Part shown: piece by piece, positions 18,011 through 28,086 of the stretch
Numbering within the stretch: position 1 is the first letter of the stretch
How the letters are laid out: each line of letters starts with the position of its first letter
DNA from: CAIOHW01 sp964432565
GTDB lineage: Bacteria; Bdellovibrionota; UBA1018
Assembly (NCBI GenBank): GCA_964432565.1
Contig: CAYSOA010000008.1
Location: forward strand, 1 to 64,000
DNA: 64,000 bases
Reading direction: 5' to 3'
Made by a program: the position numbers and the translations under genes
Notes under the pieces: generated by a model
What the model was told of the DNA's origin: nothing
Seen by the model: only the letters and a program-made list of their open reading frames with translations
Database searches by the model: none

Positions 18011-18451
18011 ATGTCGATTCTTTGGCTGGCTCATCTGTCGTCGGTAGCCTTCATGACGGGTCTGATCTGGCTCGTGCAGCTGGTGCACTATCCCCTGATG
18101 AGACTGGTCGATCCGCGTCGCTTCGCTGAGTTTCATGCGCTGCACTCGTCGCGAATCACGTTCATTGTCGGGCCGGCAATGGTGCTTCAGCTCGTCACGG
18201 CGGGGGCGCTGGTTCTGTCGCCTGCATGGAATGGTGTATCGGTCGTCGTGTCCTGGACCTGTCTGGTCTTGAGCGTCGGCGTGTTTGCGTCGACCGCCTT
18301 TCTCTCGGTTCCTCAGCACGCGATTCTGGGCAGTGGCTTTGACGTTTCTGCTCACTCCAGTCTCGTTACGACCAACTGGGTACGAACCCTGCTGTGGAGC
18401 CTGCATCTCGGGGTTTGTCTCTGGGCATCGGTCAACCGACAGGGAGGATGA
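18011..18451 (+). CDS. Four-helix integral membrane protein of unknown function
   Basis: A 146-residue inner-membrane protein with four predicted transmembrane segments: near residues 3-24, 47-72, 76-100 and 120-140. Conserved-looking polar residues sit at the ends of the helices (VHYPLM, FHALHSSRITFIVGP, VPQHAIL), including several His, which could bind metal or heme; this is speculative. No family is recognised with confidence. The stop overlaps the first ATG of the phosphofructokinase gene (ATGA), so the two are one operon. It is transcribed from the promoter ending 6 bases upstream. Confidence 0.7.
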   Translation: MSILWLAHLSSVAFMTGLIWLVQLVHYPLMRLVDPRRFAEFHALHSSRITFIVGPAMVLQLVTAGALVLSPAWNGVSVVVSWTCLVLSVGVFASTAFLSVPQHAILGSGFDVSAHSSLVTTNWVRTLLWSLHLGVCLWASVNRQGG

Positions 18452-18453
18452 GG

Positions 18454-19512
18454 ATGGGAGACGCGACGTCACGTTTGCGAATCGGCCTATTGACGGGAGG
18501 AGGAGATGCTCCCGGTTTGAACGGAATTCTTGAGGCGGCCGGAAGAGTGCTGCTGCGACACGGAGCCGAACTGATCGGCATTGAAGATGGATTCGAAGGG
18601 GTCTTCGAAGGCCGTCACCGAGCCATTACCCTGAAGGACCTTGAAGGGGCGCATCAGGTAGCGGGAACTCTGCTGGGAACTTCCAATCGCTCCGATACAC
18701 GGGGACGGGAGCGAGAGTTTGCGGAAAGGCTCGCTCCGCTGCGTCTCGATGGTCTTCTGGTCGCCGGAGGAGATGGTACTTTTGCGGGTCTTCGCCAGAT
18801 TTCCGAGAGGGTACCTGGTTCGGTACGACTCGTCGGAGTGCCCAAGACCATCGATAATGACCTGTCCGGGACGGAGGTCACTTTCGGTTACGATACGGCC
18901 TGCTCGGTGATTGCCGAAGCGGTGAATTCGCTTCGGGTCACGGCCGAGGCTCATCGCAGGCTCATGGTGGTTGAAGTGATGGGGCGTACGGCGGGATGGC
19001 TCGCTCTTGGCGGTGGGCTTGCCTCTTACGCCGAAGTGATTCTGGTGCCCGAGCGTCCCTTTGATCGCACCGAGCTGCTTCGGTTCATTCGAGAAAAGCA
19101 AAAGCAGCGCCGCGGCATGGTGATCGTGGTGGCCGAAGGGGCGGTGGCCGCGGGAGAAGATCCGACGGTCGCTTTCAGAGTCGAGGGGTCGCCCGAGTCC
19201 GTGAGGCTTGGAGGGGTCGGAATCAAACTGGCTCGCTGGATCGAGCACGAGACTGGCTGGGAATCACGAGCCGTGGTGCTGGGACACCTGCAGCGCAGCC
19301 GACATCCAACAACCACGGACTGCTTTCTCACGCTGTCGATGGGTGTCGAGGCCGCGCGCATGATCATTGAGGGAAAATGGGATCAGGCGGCCGTCTATCG
19401 GGGCGGTACCGTCGTTCGAGCGCCCATTGCCGATCTGATGGGTCCGCCGCGATTGATCGCTGCCGATCATCGCTGGCTGAAGCTTTCTCAGGCGTTGGGA
19501 ACCTTCATTTAG
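18454..19512 (+). CDS. pfkA: 6-phosphofructokinase, group with Gly/Lys donor signature
   Basis: Phosphorylates fructose 6-phosphate in glycolysis. The 352-residue product has the PFK family motifs LLTGGGDAPGLNG (donor loop), VAGGDGT (residues 104-109), GVPKTIDNDL (catalytic Asp134, Asp136) and EVMGRTAGWLAL. The two residues that usually tell the phosphoryl donor disagree: Gly108 (ATP type; PPi enzymes have Asp) and Lys131 (PPi type; classical ATP enzymes have Gly). This Gly/Lys pair is known from ATP-using actinobacterial group III enzymes, so ATP use is more likely. ATG 18454 is chosen because GGAGG (18443-18447) is well spaced for it; an in-frame ATG at 18448 overlaps the upstream stop. The tail overlaps the next, convergent gene by 8 bases. 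Confidence 0.9.
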   Translation: MGDATSRLRIGLLTGGGDAPGLNGILEAAGRVLLRHGAELIGIEDGFEGVFEGRHRAITLKDLEGAHQVAGTLLGTSNRSDTRGREREFAERLAPLRLDGLLVAGGDGTFAGLRQISERVPGSVRLVGVPKTIDNDLSGTEVTFGYDTACSVIAEAVNSLRVTAEAHRRLMVVEVMGRTAGWLALGGGLASYAEVILVPERPFDRTELLRFIREKQKQRRGMVIVVAEGAVAAGEDPTVAFRVEGSPESVRLGGVGIKLARWIEHETGWESRAVVLGHLQRSRHPTTTDCFLTLSMGVEAARMIIEGKWDQAAVYRGGTVVRAPIADLMGPPRLIAADHRWLKLSQALGTFI

Positions 19513-19768
19513 GCTTCTTCTTTTTGACCAGAGTACCGCCCGAGAGGTCCTTCTCGACGAGCTTGCGCTTCTCGAGAATCTTCTTCTTCCGGGCATCGCT
19601 GAGAATCGCCTCAATGGCGTGTATTTCGTCCTCGAGCTCCCAGCGGGCGAGCTGGCTTGCCGCCATTTCTTCATGAGTTTCGGCGGGCTTCACGCTGTCG
19701 TGCACCTTGAGCTTGTGCTTGAGTCCCAGTTGTCGCAGCAGCAGTTCGCGCAGGAATTCCTTCGTCAT
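19505..19768 (-). CDS. Small basic hypothetical protein
   Basis: An 87-residue cytoplasmic protein, probably entirely helical (KEFLRELLLRQLGLKHKL, then a charged region, ELEDEIHAIEAILSDARKKK), ending in a Lys-rich tail (VKKKKPK). No family is recognised. The strongly amphipathic pattern and codon use like that of the neighbours suggest it is a real gene. ATG 19768 is used; a TTG 9 bases upstream is less likely. It overlaps the end of pfkA by 8 bases. The basic tail could bind nucleic acid or ribosomes, which is only a guess. Confidence 0.5.
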   Translation of the reverse strand: MTKEFLRELLLRQLGLKHKLKVHDSVKPAETHEEMAASQLARWELEDEIHAIEAILSDARKKKILEKRKLVEKDLSGGTLVKKKKPK

Positions 19769-19939
19769 GCGGAGCAATGATGCAATGCAGGGACCAGCCG
19801 GCGAACGGGGGAGCGTTTTTCGCCCAGCTCCGCTTCGCCCGAAGAAACCACGACTTAAGCGTTGGTCCCTCGGTCATTCCCGTGGTCTGTCCCCACGGAT
19901 CTGTCGAGAGGGTCGACTCGCTGTCGAAAACTTCGACAC

Positions 19940-20704
19940 TTAAAACTTCTTCTTGAAGCTGAAACCGACGCACTTGCCGTCGACCGAGAGCGACAGGCGT
20001 CCGCCCGCCAGCGAAACATTGGGCTCGAGGGCTTCGATCCTTTCGAGTGCCTTTTCAAGGGTTGCCACAGGCTTTTCGAAGCAGACGGCATTTTCAAGCT
20101 GCTCCTGCTTCAGTGTCGATTCGTCGACGGGCTCTTCGGTGACGTTCAGAGAGACGGGAGGAACGCAGCGACTTTGGCTGTATTGATCTACTTCACAGGA
20201 GCCTATCAGAAGAAACGAGCTGGACCCGATCTTCTGAGGGTAGACGCACGCCTTTCGGCAGCCGCCGCAGTGTCGAATCGAGGTCATCTCAAGTGGATTC
20301 ATGGCCCTGCCGTCACAGCACTGGGTCGCCAGAATGTCGCGATCAGGTCCCCGTGAACCGTCCGGGCAGCTCTTACGATCTGCGCAGTCGACCAGACCGT
20401 TTCCGTCATCGTCGATGCCGTTGGAACAGTCTTCGTGAACCAGGGGCGCGAGATGGGGAAGGATTCTTTGGATTGGAGTGAGTTCAACGGGGATGGCCCG
20501 GGGAATCGAGCAGGCGCCGGAGTCGGAGTCGGAGAAGCCCGAGTGGTCACCGGTGACCTCATTGACCGGAACAGCCTCGGAAATCGGAATGGCTCGAAGG
20601 ACGGGCTCGATGGCCGGCGAACGATTGAGGGTCCGTGCCGGGTCTCGGGCAAGACTGCTTGTGGCAACACTGAGGAGCATCAGCACTAGAGCAAGCGGCT
20701 TCAC
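19940..20704 (-). CDS. Exported Cys/Asp-rich protein with Ca-binding-like loop
   Basis: A 254-residue exported protein: a signal peptide (residues 1-19, cleavage near LAR) is followed by a Pro/Ser-rich linker, then a segment CSNGIDDDGNGLVDCAD (residues 93-109). This matches the Cys-bounded, Asp-rich loop seen in MopE-like and other secreted proteins of Myxococcota and Bdellovibrionota, where it probably binds calcium. About ten further Cys residues (CCDGRAMN, HCGGCRKAC) suggest a disulfide-rich domain resembling these extracellular repeats. A helical, Glu-rich C-terminal part ends in FSFKKKF. The start is GTG at 20704, with CATACT 6 bases upstream. It is probably surface-exposed or secreted; partner unknown. 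Confidence 0.7.
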   Translation of the reverse strand: MKPLALVLMLLSVATSSLARDPARTLNRSPAIEPVLRAIPISEAVPVNEVTGDHSGFSDSDSGACSIPRAIPVELTPIQRILPHLAPLVHEDCSNGIDDDGNGLVDCADRKSCPDGSRGPDRDILATQCCDGRAMNPLEMTSIRHCGGCRKACVYPQKIGSSSFLLIGSCEVDQYSQSRCVPPVSLNVTEEPVDESTLKQEQLENAVCFEKPVATLEKALERIEALEPNVSLAGGRLSLSVDGKCVGFSFKKKF

Positions 20705-20743
20705 CTCATCAGTATGCGGGCTTCCTGACCCGCCGAAAAGGGA

Positions 20744-21385
20744 TTAGGCCACGGCATGGGTCGGTGGTCCGAACTGGTGCAGGAGCCAGTCTCTTGACGC
20801 CTCGGCAACCTGTTCGAGGGCACCTGGCTCTTCGAAAAGGTGCGTGGCGTGGGGAATGACCAGTAGCTGTGAGTCGTCGAGTTCCTGCCGGGCGCTTTCG
20901 TTGAGTTCCAGCACTTCCGGGTCCCACTCCCCGACGATCAGCAGGGTCGGAGAGGTCACCTGCTTCAGTCGATGAAGGGCGAGGTCCGGTCGGCCTCCTC
21001 GAGAGACCACCGCGCGAATCAACGTTTCGAACTCAGCGGCCGCCCAGAGAGCGGCGGCCGCGCCAGTGCTTGCGCCAAAATAGGCAAGAGGCAGGTGCCG
21101 AAGGGGGGGCTGTTTCATGCACCAGCGGGTCGCCAGCGCGAGACGACGACCGAGAAGGGGAATGTCGAAGACCTTCCTTCGGTTCTTCGACTCCTCTTCA
21201 TCGAGCAGATCGAAAAGCAGCGTCGCCATTCCCGCTGCGTTGAGGGTTCGTGCGACCATTTGGTTCCGGGGGCTCAATCGGCTGCTTCCACTACCGTGTG
21301 CAAAGAGCACCAGGCCGCAGGCATCGTTCGGAATGACGAGTTCACCAGGCAGCGCCAAGTCACCGAATCGGAGGAGAACTTCCAT
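20744..21385 (-). CDS. Dienelactone-hydrolase-like alpha/beta hydrolase
   Basis: A 213-residue cytoplasmic alpha/beta hydrolase. GLVLFAHGSGSSRLSPRN is the oxyanion-hole strand of the dienelactone-hydrolase-like family often fused or linked to phosphoribosyltransferases. The triad is Ser106 (YFGASTGAA), Asp155 (VGEWDPEV) and His182 (PHATHLFEEP). The substrate is unknown; relatives have been described as esterases. ATG 21385 is preferred; a GTG 18 bases upstream in frame (21403) is possible. It is divergent from polX, with only about 70 bases shared. Confidence 0.78.
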   Translation of the reverse strand: MEVLLRFGDLALPGELVIPNDACGLVLFAHGSGSSRLSPRNQMVARTLNAAGMATLLFDLLDEEESKNRRKVFDIPLLGRRLALATRWCMKQPPLRHLPLAYFGASTGAAAALWAAAEFETLIRAVVSRGGRPDLALHRLKQVTSPTLLIVGEWDPEVLELNESARQELDDSQLLVIPHATHLFEEPGALEQVAEASRDWLLHQFGPPTHAVA

Positions 21386-21458
21386 CTTCAGACCGTGATG
21401 CACGGCTCAGGCCCGGGGCATCGAGATTGAATCTCTGATTAGGCTCAGGGGACGCTAC

Positions 21459-23255
21459 ATGCCGGCTTCGAACGTCCGTATCGCCGCACTTTTTCGCCAG
21501 ATGGCGGATCTTCTGGCTATCCGTTCGGCGAATCCATTCCGGATTCGCGCCTATCGAAATGCCGCTCGATCGATCGAAAGCTGGCCCGAGAGTCTGGCAC
21601 TGAGAGTTCAAGAGGAAGGCATGGAACAAGGGCGCCCGTTTCCGAAGATTCCCGGCGTAGGCGACGACCTCTCGGAAAAAGTGCACGAAATTTCTCAAAG
21701 TGGGAGCTTCGAAGCACTGGAAGAGCTTCTTGCCGAGCTGCCCTCGGGACTGCTGGAGCTGCTCCAGCTGCCGGGGCTGGGGCCAAAGCGCGTGGCCCAG
21801 CTCCATGAGAAGCTGAAAATTTCCGGGCTGGCCGGTCTTGTAGACGCCATTGAAGGCGGTGCTCTGTCGAATCTGAGGGGATTCGGAGAGAAACGGGTCT
21901 CCGCCTTGAAAAAGGCCATTGAAGCGCACCGGTCACGCCCTGAGCGGCGGCTATTGATTTCGGATGCCGAGTCGATTTCCCTTCAGTTGCTGCGGCAGCT
22001 GAACGCGACTCCGGGTGTTCGGCATGCCGAAATTGCGGGAAGCCTAAGGCGTGGCAGGGAGACCATCGGAGACATCGATCTTCTAGCTTCCTGTCGCCGT
22101 TCGGATGCTCCGGCGATCGTTCGATCTTTTGTGGGTTTGGATGGCGTTCAAGAGGTGCTGGCACAGGGTGACACCAAATGCTCGGTGCGCCTGCAGGGAG
22201 GCACTCAGGTCGACCTGCGTCTGGTGCGTCCTCGAAGCTTCGGCGCGGCACTTCACTACTTCACCGGATCCAAGGCCCATAATGTGGCCATTCGTCGGAT
22301 GGCCGCCAGGCGTGGTTTGAGGATCAACGAGTATGGGATCTTCAAGGACGGCCGAAGGTTGGGTGGGCGGGATGAACAGGATGTTTTCGACTCGCTCGGT
22401 CTTTCCTGGATCCCTCCCGAGTTGCGCGAGAATACGGGGGAGATTGAGGCCTCCGGAAGGAATGCCCTTCCCAGGCTCGTTGAGTTTGGAGATCTGCGGG
22501 GCGATCTTCATGCTCACACCCGGGCCAGTGATGGAAGGGCCTCGCTCAGGGAAATGGCCGAGGCGGCTCGGCTTCGAGGTTATGACTATCTGGCCATCAC
22601 CGATCATTCGCCGCGAATGGGCATGGCCCACGGTCTCGATGCCCGGCGTCTGCGACGGCAGATGGGCGAGATCGATCGGTTGAACGAGGAGCTGGCGCCG
22701 TTTCGGCTGCTCAAGGGCTGCGAAGTCGACATCCTGAAGGATGGCCGTCTCGATCTGCCCGACGAGGTTTTGATGGAGCTCGATTTGACAGTGTGTTCCA
22801 TCCATTCGCACTTCGACCTGCCGGCCAGCCAGCAACTGGATCGTATCCGTCGTGCCATGGATCATCCTTGTTTTACCATCTGGGGGCATCCTACCGGACG
22901 TCGGATGGGGGAACGCACGTCCCGGCCACCCATTTCTGTGGACCTTCAAAAAGCGCTGGAACACGCGGCGCAGACCCAGTGTTTCGTTGAGCTGAACTCT
23001 CAACCCGAGCGCCTCGATCTATCGGTGGAGGGCTGTCGTCTCGCTGCGTCGCTCGGCATTCCGATTGTGATCTCGACCGACGCCCACGAACCGGGCCAGC
23101 TCGACTTTATTCGATTCGGTCTCGGGCAGGCACGGCGGGCCTGGCTGGAACCAGAACACATCGTCAACACCGATACGTTCTCGCAGCTCGAAGCCAGGCT
23201 TCGAGAGCGTCGCCAGTTGATGAACTTCAGGCCTGCTCGGCGGGCAGTAGGCTGA
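21459..23255 (+). CDS. polX: Family X DNA polymerase / 3'-5' exonuclease PolX
   Basis: Gap-filling repair polymerase with an attached PHP nuclease; 598 residues, slightly longer than the B. subtilis enzyme (570). From the N-terminus: an 8-kDa-like helix-hairpin-helix region (IPGVGDDLSEK, LPGLGPKRVAQL, LRGFGEKRV), the nucleotidyltransferase palm with GSLRRGRETIGDIDLL (metal-binding Asp-x-Asp) and a third Asp in QVDLRLV, the thumb with YFTGSKAHNVAIR, and a C-terminal PHP domain (DLHAHTRASDG, AITDHS, ISTDAHEP) that gives 3'-5' exonuclease and AP-endonuclease-type activity. All metal ligands appear intact. It overlaps the convergent desaturase gene by 29 bases. Confidence 0.95.
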   Translation: MPASNVRIAALFRQMADLLAIRSANPFRIRAYRNAARSIESWPESLALRVQEEGMEQGRPFPKIPGVGDDLSEKVHEISQSGSFEALEELLAELPSGLLELLQLPGLGPKRVAQLHEKLKISGLAGLVDAIEGGALSNLRGFGEKRVSALKKAIEAHRSRPERRLLISDAESISLQLLRQLNATPGVRHAEIAGSLRRGRETIGDIDLLASCRRSDAPAIVRSFVGLDGVQEVLAQGDTKCSVRLQGGTQVDLRLVRPRSFGAALHYFTGSKAHNVAIRRMAARRGLRINEYGIFKDGRRLGGRDEQDVFDSLGLSWIPPELRENTGEIEASGRNALPRLVEFGDLRGDLHAHTRASDGRASLREMAEAARLRGYDYLAITDHSPRMGMAHGLDARRLRRQMGEIDRLNEELAPFRLLKGCEVDILKDGRLDLPDEVLMELDLTVCSIHSHFDLPASQQLDRIRRAMDHPCFTIWGHPTGRRMGERTSRPPISVDLQKALEHAAQTQCFVELNSQPERLDLSVEGCRLAASLGIPIVISTDAHEPGQLDFIRFGLGQARRAWLEPEHIVNTDTFSQLEARLRERRQLMNFRPARRAVG

Positions 23256-24234
23256 CGGCGGCCTTTTCTTCAGCACTAGGACGTCGGCTGGGACGCACAA
23301 CACGGCTGTGCAGGTTCAGTTTTGGATCGAAAATAAACCGAAGCAGCAGCTTCACGTAGGACGTATGTGAGTAAAGGGGCTCGTAAAACTCAGGAGCCAT
23401 CGCCTTGAGCTTCTTGAGCCGCGTCCAGGGAACCATCATCAGGTCGTGGTGTTCATTGTGGTAGCCCACGTTGAACATCAGGCGGTTCAGGGGACCATAG
23501 TACGAATAGGTTTCCTGGTTTCCGTGTACGACATAGTGTTCCTGAATCCAGCGGGCTCCGAACGGATGCAGGCCCACTGAGAACAGGCTCGACAGCAGCA
23601 GATAGGCCAGAGCCGGCCATCCTAGGACTCCCAGAATGAGGGCGGTGTAGGCGGCCTGGCAGATCACATTGAGAATCGTCCAGCGATCCAGCAGGTTCAC
23701 CTTCTTGATGCGCATGGGTCGAACAACGCCTTCGATGATGAAGAATCCCAACATCCAAAGGGTTTTGGTAAACCCGTTGCGACCAAAAAGCCGCGCCTCG
23801 GTGGGTCCCGCCAGGTCGGCGTCGTAGTCGAACTCCCCCTGCTTGAAGTGATGCAGGAGGTGGAAGTTTCGAAAGCCGATGGCGGCCGGAAAGATGGCCG
23901 GCAGGTTGACGACGATCGAAGCCAGACGGTTGGCGCTCGAGCCCTTGAAGATCAGATTGTGCGCACATTCGTGAATGAGAACGAACACCGCATGGTTGGC
24001 CGTGGCACCCACGGTGAGAGCTGCAGCCCAGATCCAGAGCCAGCCTGCGTCCCGAAGCAGCCAGGCCAGGATACTTTGAACGGCGACGATGGCGAGCACC
24101 CAGAGAAAGCTCGACGGCTCGTTGCCGAAGAGCTGGCGCACTTCGGGGTGAGCCTTGATCAGCCGCTTGGCGCGATCTTTGTGGGGCTCCGGAGTCGACG
24201 AGGGAATAAATCCCTGAGGCAGGGGGTTGGGCAT
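23227..24234 (-). CDS. Sphingolipid delta-4 desaturase-like fatty acid desaturase
   Basis: A 335-residue membrane di-iron desaturase. The three His boxes are HECAHN, HLLHH and NVGYHNEHHD. The third box matches that of the eukaryotic sphingolipid delta-4 desaturase (DES) group rather than acyl-CoA or phospholipid desaturases. Four to six transmembrane helices flank the boxes (LWVLAIVAVQSILAWLL, WIWAAALTVGATANHAVF, ILNVICQAAYTALILGVL, ALAYLLLSSLFSVGL). In bacteria, members act on dihydroceramide or other long-chain lipids. No sphingolipid synthesis genes are seen here. ATG 24234 is chosen; another ATG at 24282 would add 16 residues. Convergent overlap with polX is 29 bases. Confidence 0.85.
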   Translation of the reverse strand: MPNPLPQGFIPSSTPEPHKDRAKRLIKAHPEVRQLFGNEPSSFLWVLAIVAVQSILAWLLRDAGWLWIWAAALTVGATANHAVFVLIHECAHNLIFKGSSANRLASIVVNLPAIFPAAIGFRNFHLLHHFKQGEFDYDADLAGPTEARLFGRNGFTKTLWMLGFFIIEGVVRPMRIKKVNLLDRWTILNVICQAAYTALILGVLGWPALAYLLLSSLFSVGLHPFGARWIQEHYVVHGNQETYSYYGPLNRLMFNVGYHNEHHDLMMVPWTRLKKLKAMAPEFYEPLYSHTSYVKLLLRFIFDPKLNLHSRVVRPSRRPSAEEKAAVSLLPAEQA

Positions 24235-24329
24235 ATGCAGCTGAGCCGACCACAGGTGAGCACGGTAGCCAAACGAAAACATGCAGGCTGTCAGAGTTTT
24301 TTGCACGTCCGTTGCAAAGTGTTTTGCAC

Positions 24330-24593
24330 ATGGTCTTTCCTCCTGCCTGCGAGAGTTGTGGAAATCAGTATGATCGTCTGATGAAGGTTGAGGTGGCTGG
24401 CGCAAGTCACTATTTTGACTGTTTTGAGTGCGCCATCGAGAAGCTCGCACCCCGGTGCTCGCATTGTCGAACCCGAATCATCGGGCACGGACTCGAAGCG
24501 AATTCGTCAATCTACTGTTGTGGAAGCTGCGCCCGGGCCGAAGGCGAATTCGGGCTTCGGGACAGTGCCAATGATTTGATTGAGGCGGCCTGA
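24330..24593 (+). CDS. Small zinc-ribbon-type protein
   Basis: An 87-residue protein with four Cys pairs: CESC, CFEC, CSHC and CCGSC, and a conserved-looking core FDCFECAIEKLAPRCSHC followed by RIIGHGLEANSSIYCC. Two treble-clef or ribbon zinc sites are expected. Similar small proteins are common in diverse bacteria and are sometimes labelled metallothionein-like; a defined role is not known to me. ATG 24330 gives a start directly before the first Cys pair; six residues more are possible. It is divergent from the desaturase. The region before it contains a repeated TTGCA(C/A) pattern (24300-24330) of unknown meaning. Confidence 0.75.
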   Translation: MVFPPACESCGNQYDRLMKVEVAGASHYFDCFECAIEKLAPRCSHCRTRIIGHGLEANSSIYCCGSCARAEGEFGLRDSANDLIEAA

Positions 24594-24683
24594 CAGAACT
24601 TTTGCAGGACTCTCTGTGGCAAACCTCACGCAGGCCGCTTACTCTGGTCTCTCCACCTTCATCTCAACGAGGAGAATCAGAGA

Positions 24684-25178
24684 ATGAAAAAGTTGGTTCC
24701 TGTCTTGGCGATTACATTGGCCTTGCTGGCTTCCGGGTCGGCCGAAGCCTCCAACCGCGTGGCAAAGCGTGTTGGTGTCAGCCTCGGGCTTCTGGGGGAT
24801 CCGTTTCCGACGCTGCTGGGCTACAATCTGAACTTCAATGCGGCCCGCTGGCTGCGCCTGACTGCAGGCTACGGCTCGATCAGCGGAACGGGAACGAACG
24901 GTGAGTCACTCAGCCTCACGACCATTGGCGGGGGCGCCCGACTTTTCGTGCCGAGCTGGAACTTCAGTCCGGTCGTCGGAGCAAGCTACGCGAAGGTCTC
25001 GTTCACCGGGTCGGCGGGCGAATTGGGTGGCTTCAGCGCAAATGGAAGCCACACGTATCTAACGGCCGGATTTGACTGGCAGGCGGGCAATGGCTTCAAT
25101 CTGGGGTTTGGCGCGAATCTTTCGACGCTCGAAGGGGTGGGTGCCGTTCCCTACATCAACCTCGGCTGGTACTTCTGA
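24684..25178 (+). CDS. Small outer-membrane beta-barrel protein
   Basis: A 164-residue protein with a signal peptide (residues 1-22, cleavage near AEA-SN). The mature part is Gly-rich, with alternating-residue strands and a C-terminal aromatic strand ending in GWYF, the classical recognition signal for outer-membrane assembly. An 8-strand barrel of about 140 residues is expected. Function is unknown. A GAGGAG ribosome binding site (24669-24674) precedes ATG 24684. A strong bidirectional terminator separates it from acnA. Confidence 0.75.
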   Translation: MKKLVPVLAITLALLASGSAEASNRVAKRVGVSLGLLGDPFPTLLGYNLNFNAARWLRLTAGYGSISGTGTNGESLSLTTIGGGARLFVPSWNFSPVVGASYAKVSFTGSAGELGGFSANGSHTYLTAGFDWQAGNGFNLGFGANLSTLEGVGAVPYINLGWYF

Positions 25179-25208
25179 TAGGCCCGAGACCCGTCGTCTT
25201 TTAAAAAC

Positions 25209-25244
25209 AAAAGCCCCGGATCGATCGCTCGATCCGGGGCTTTT
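25209..25244. terminator. Bidirectional rho-independent terminator
   Basis: A 12-bp perfect stem (25213-25224 with 25229-25240, GC-rich start) around a TCGC loop, flanked by A4 on the left and T4 on the right. It serves the barrel gene on the plus strand and acnA on the minus strand. Confidence 0.95.
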
Positions 25245-25247
25245 CTA

Positions 25248-27926
<2,679 letters not shown>

Positions 27927-27946
27927 AAGTGAGCACGAGCTTACTT
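27927..27946. promoter_or_regulatory. Imperfect inverted repeat at the acnA start
   Basis: AAGTGAGC-ACGA-GCTTACTT: 8-base arms with one mismatch, ending next to the acnA start codon. It could be an operator or an RNA hairpin masking the start. No known consensus is matched. Confidence 0.35.
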
Positions 27947-28017
27947 CAAATGGGCCGCACGAAAAACGGGATTTTCTGACCGAAAGCGTTGAGATTTCGG
28001 CGGCATGGGTTTGATGG

Positions 28018-28037
28018 GTAATGCAGTGCATTACTTT
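28018..28037. promoter_or_regulatory. GCANTGC palindrome element between acnA and aminopeptidase
   Basis: TAATGCA-G-TGCATTA (perfect 7-base arms) followed by CTTTT. It shares GCANTGC-nTTAnTTTT with sites at 33967 and 61633. It sits between the divergent starts at 27926 and 28087. Confidence 0.45.
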
Positions 28038-28086
28038 TTTGGTGCGGCGTTCGTGCGCGGGGATTTGCTGTGGTATTCCCCGGAGC

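Noticed and set aside
19775..19790. Possible fourth GCANTGC element (GATGCAATGCAGG)
   Set aside because: It has the heptamer but lacks the TTAATTTT extension on either strand.
22083..23003. Minus-strand open frame inside polX
   Set aside because: No domain, overlaps conserved palm and PHP motifs of PolX.
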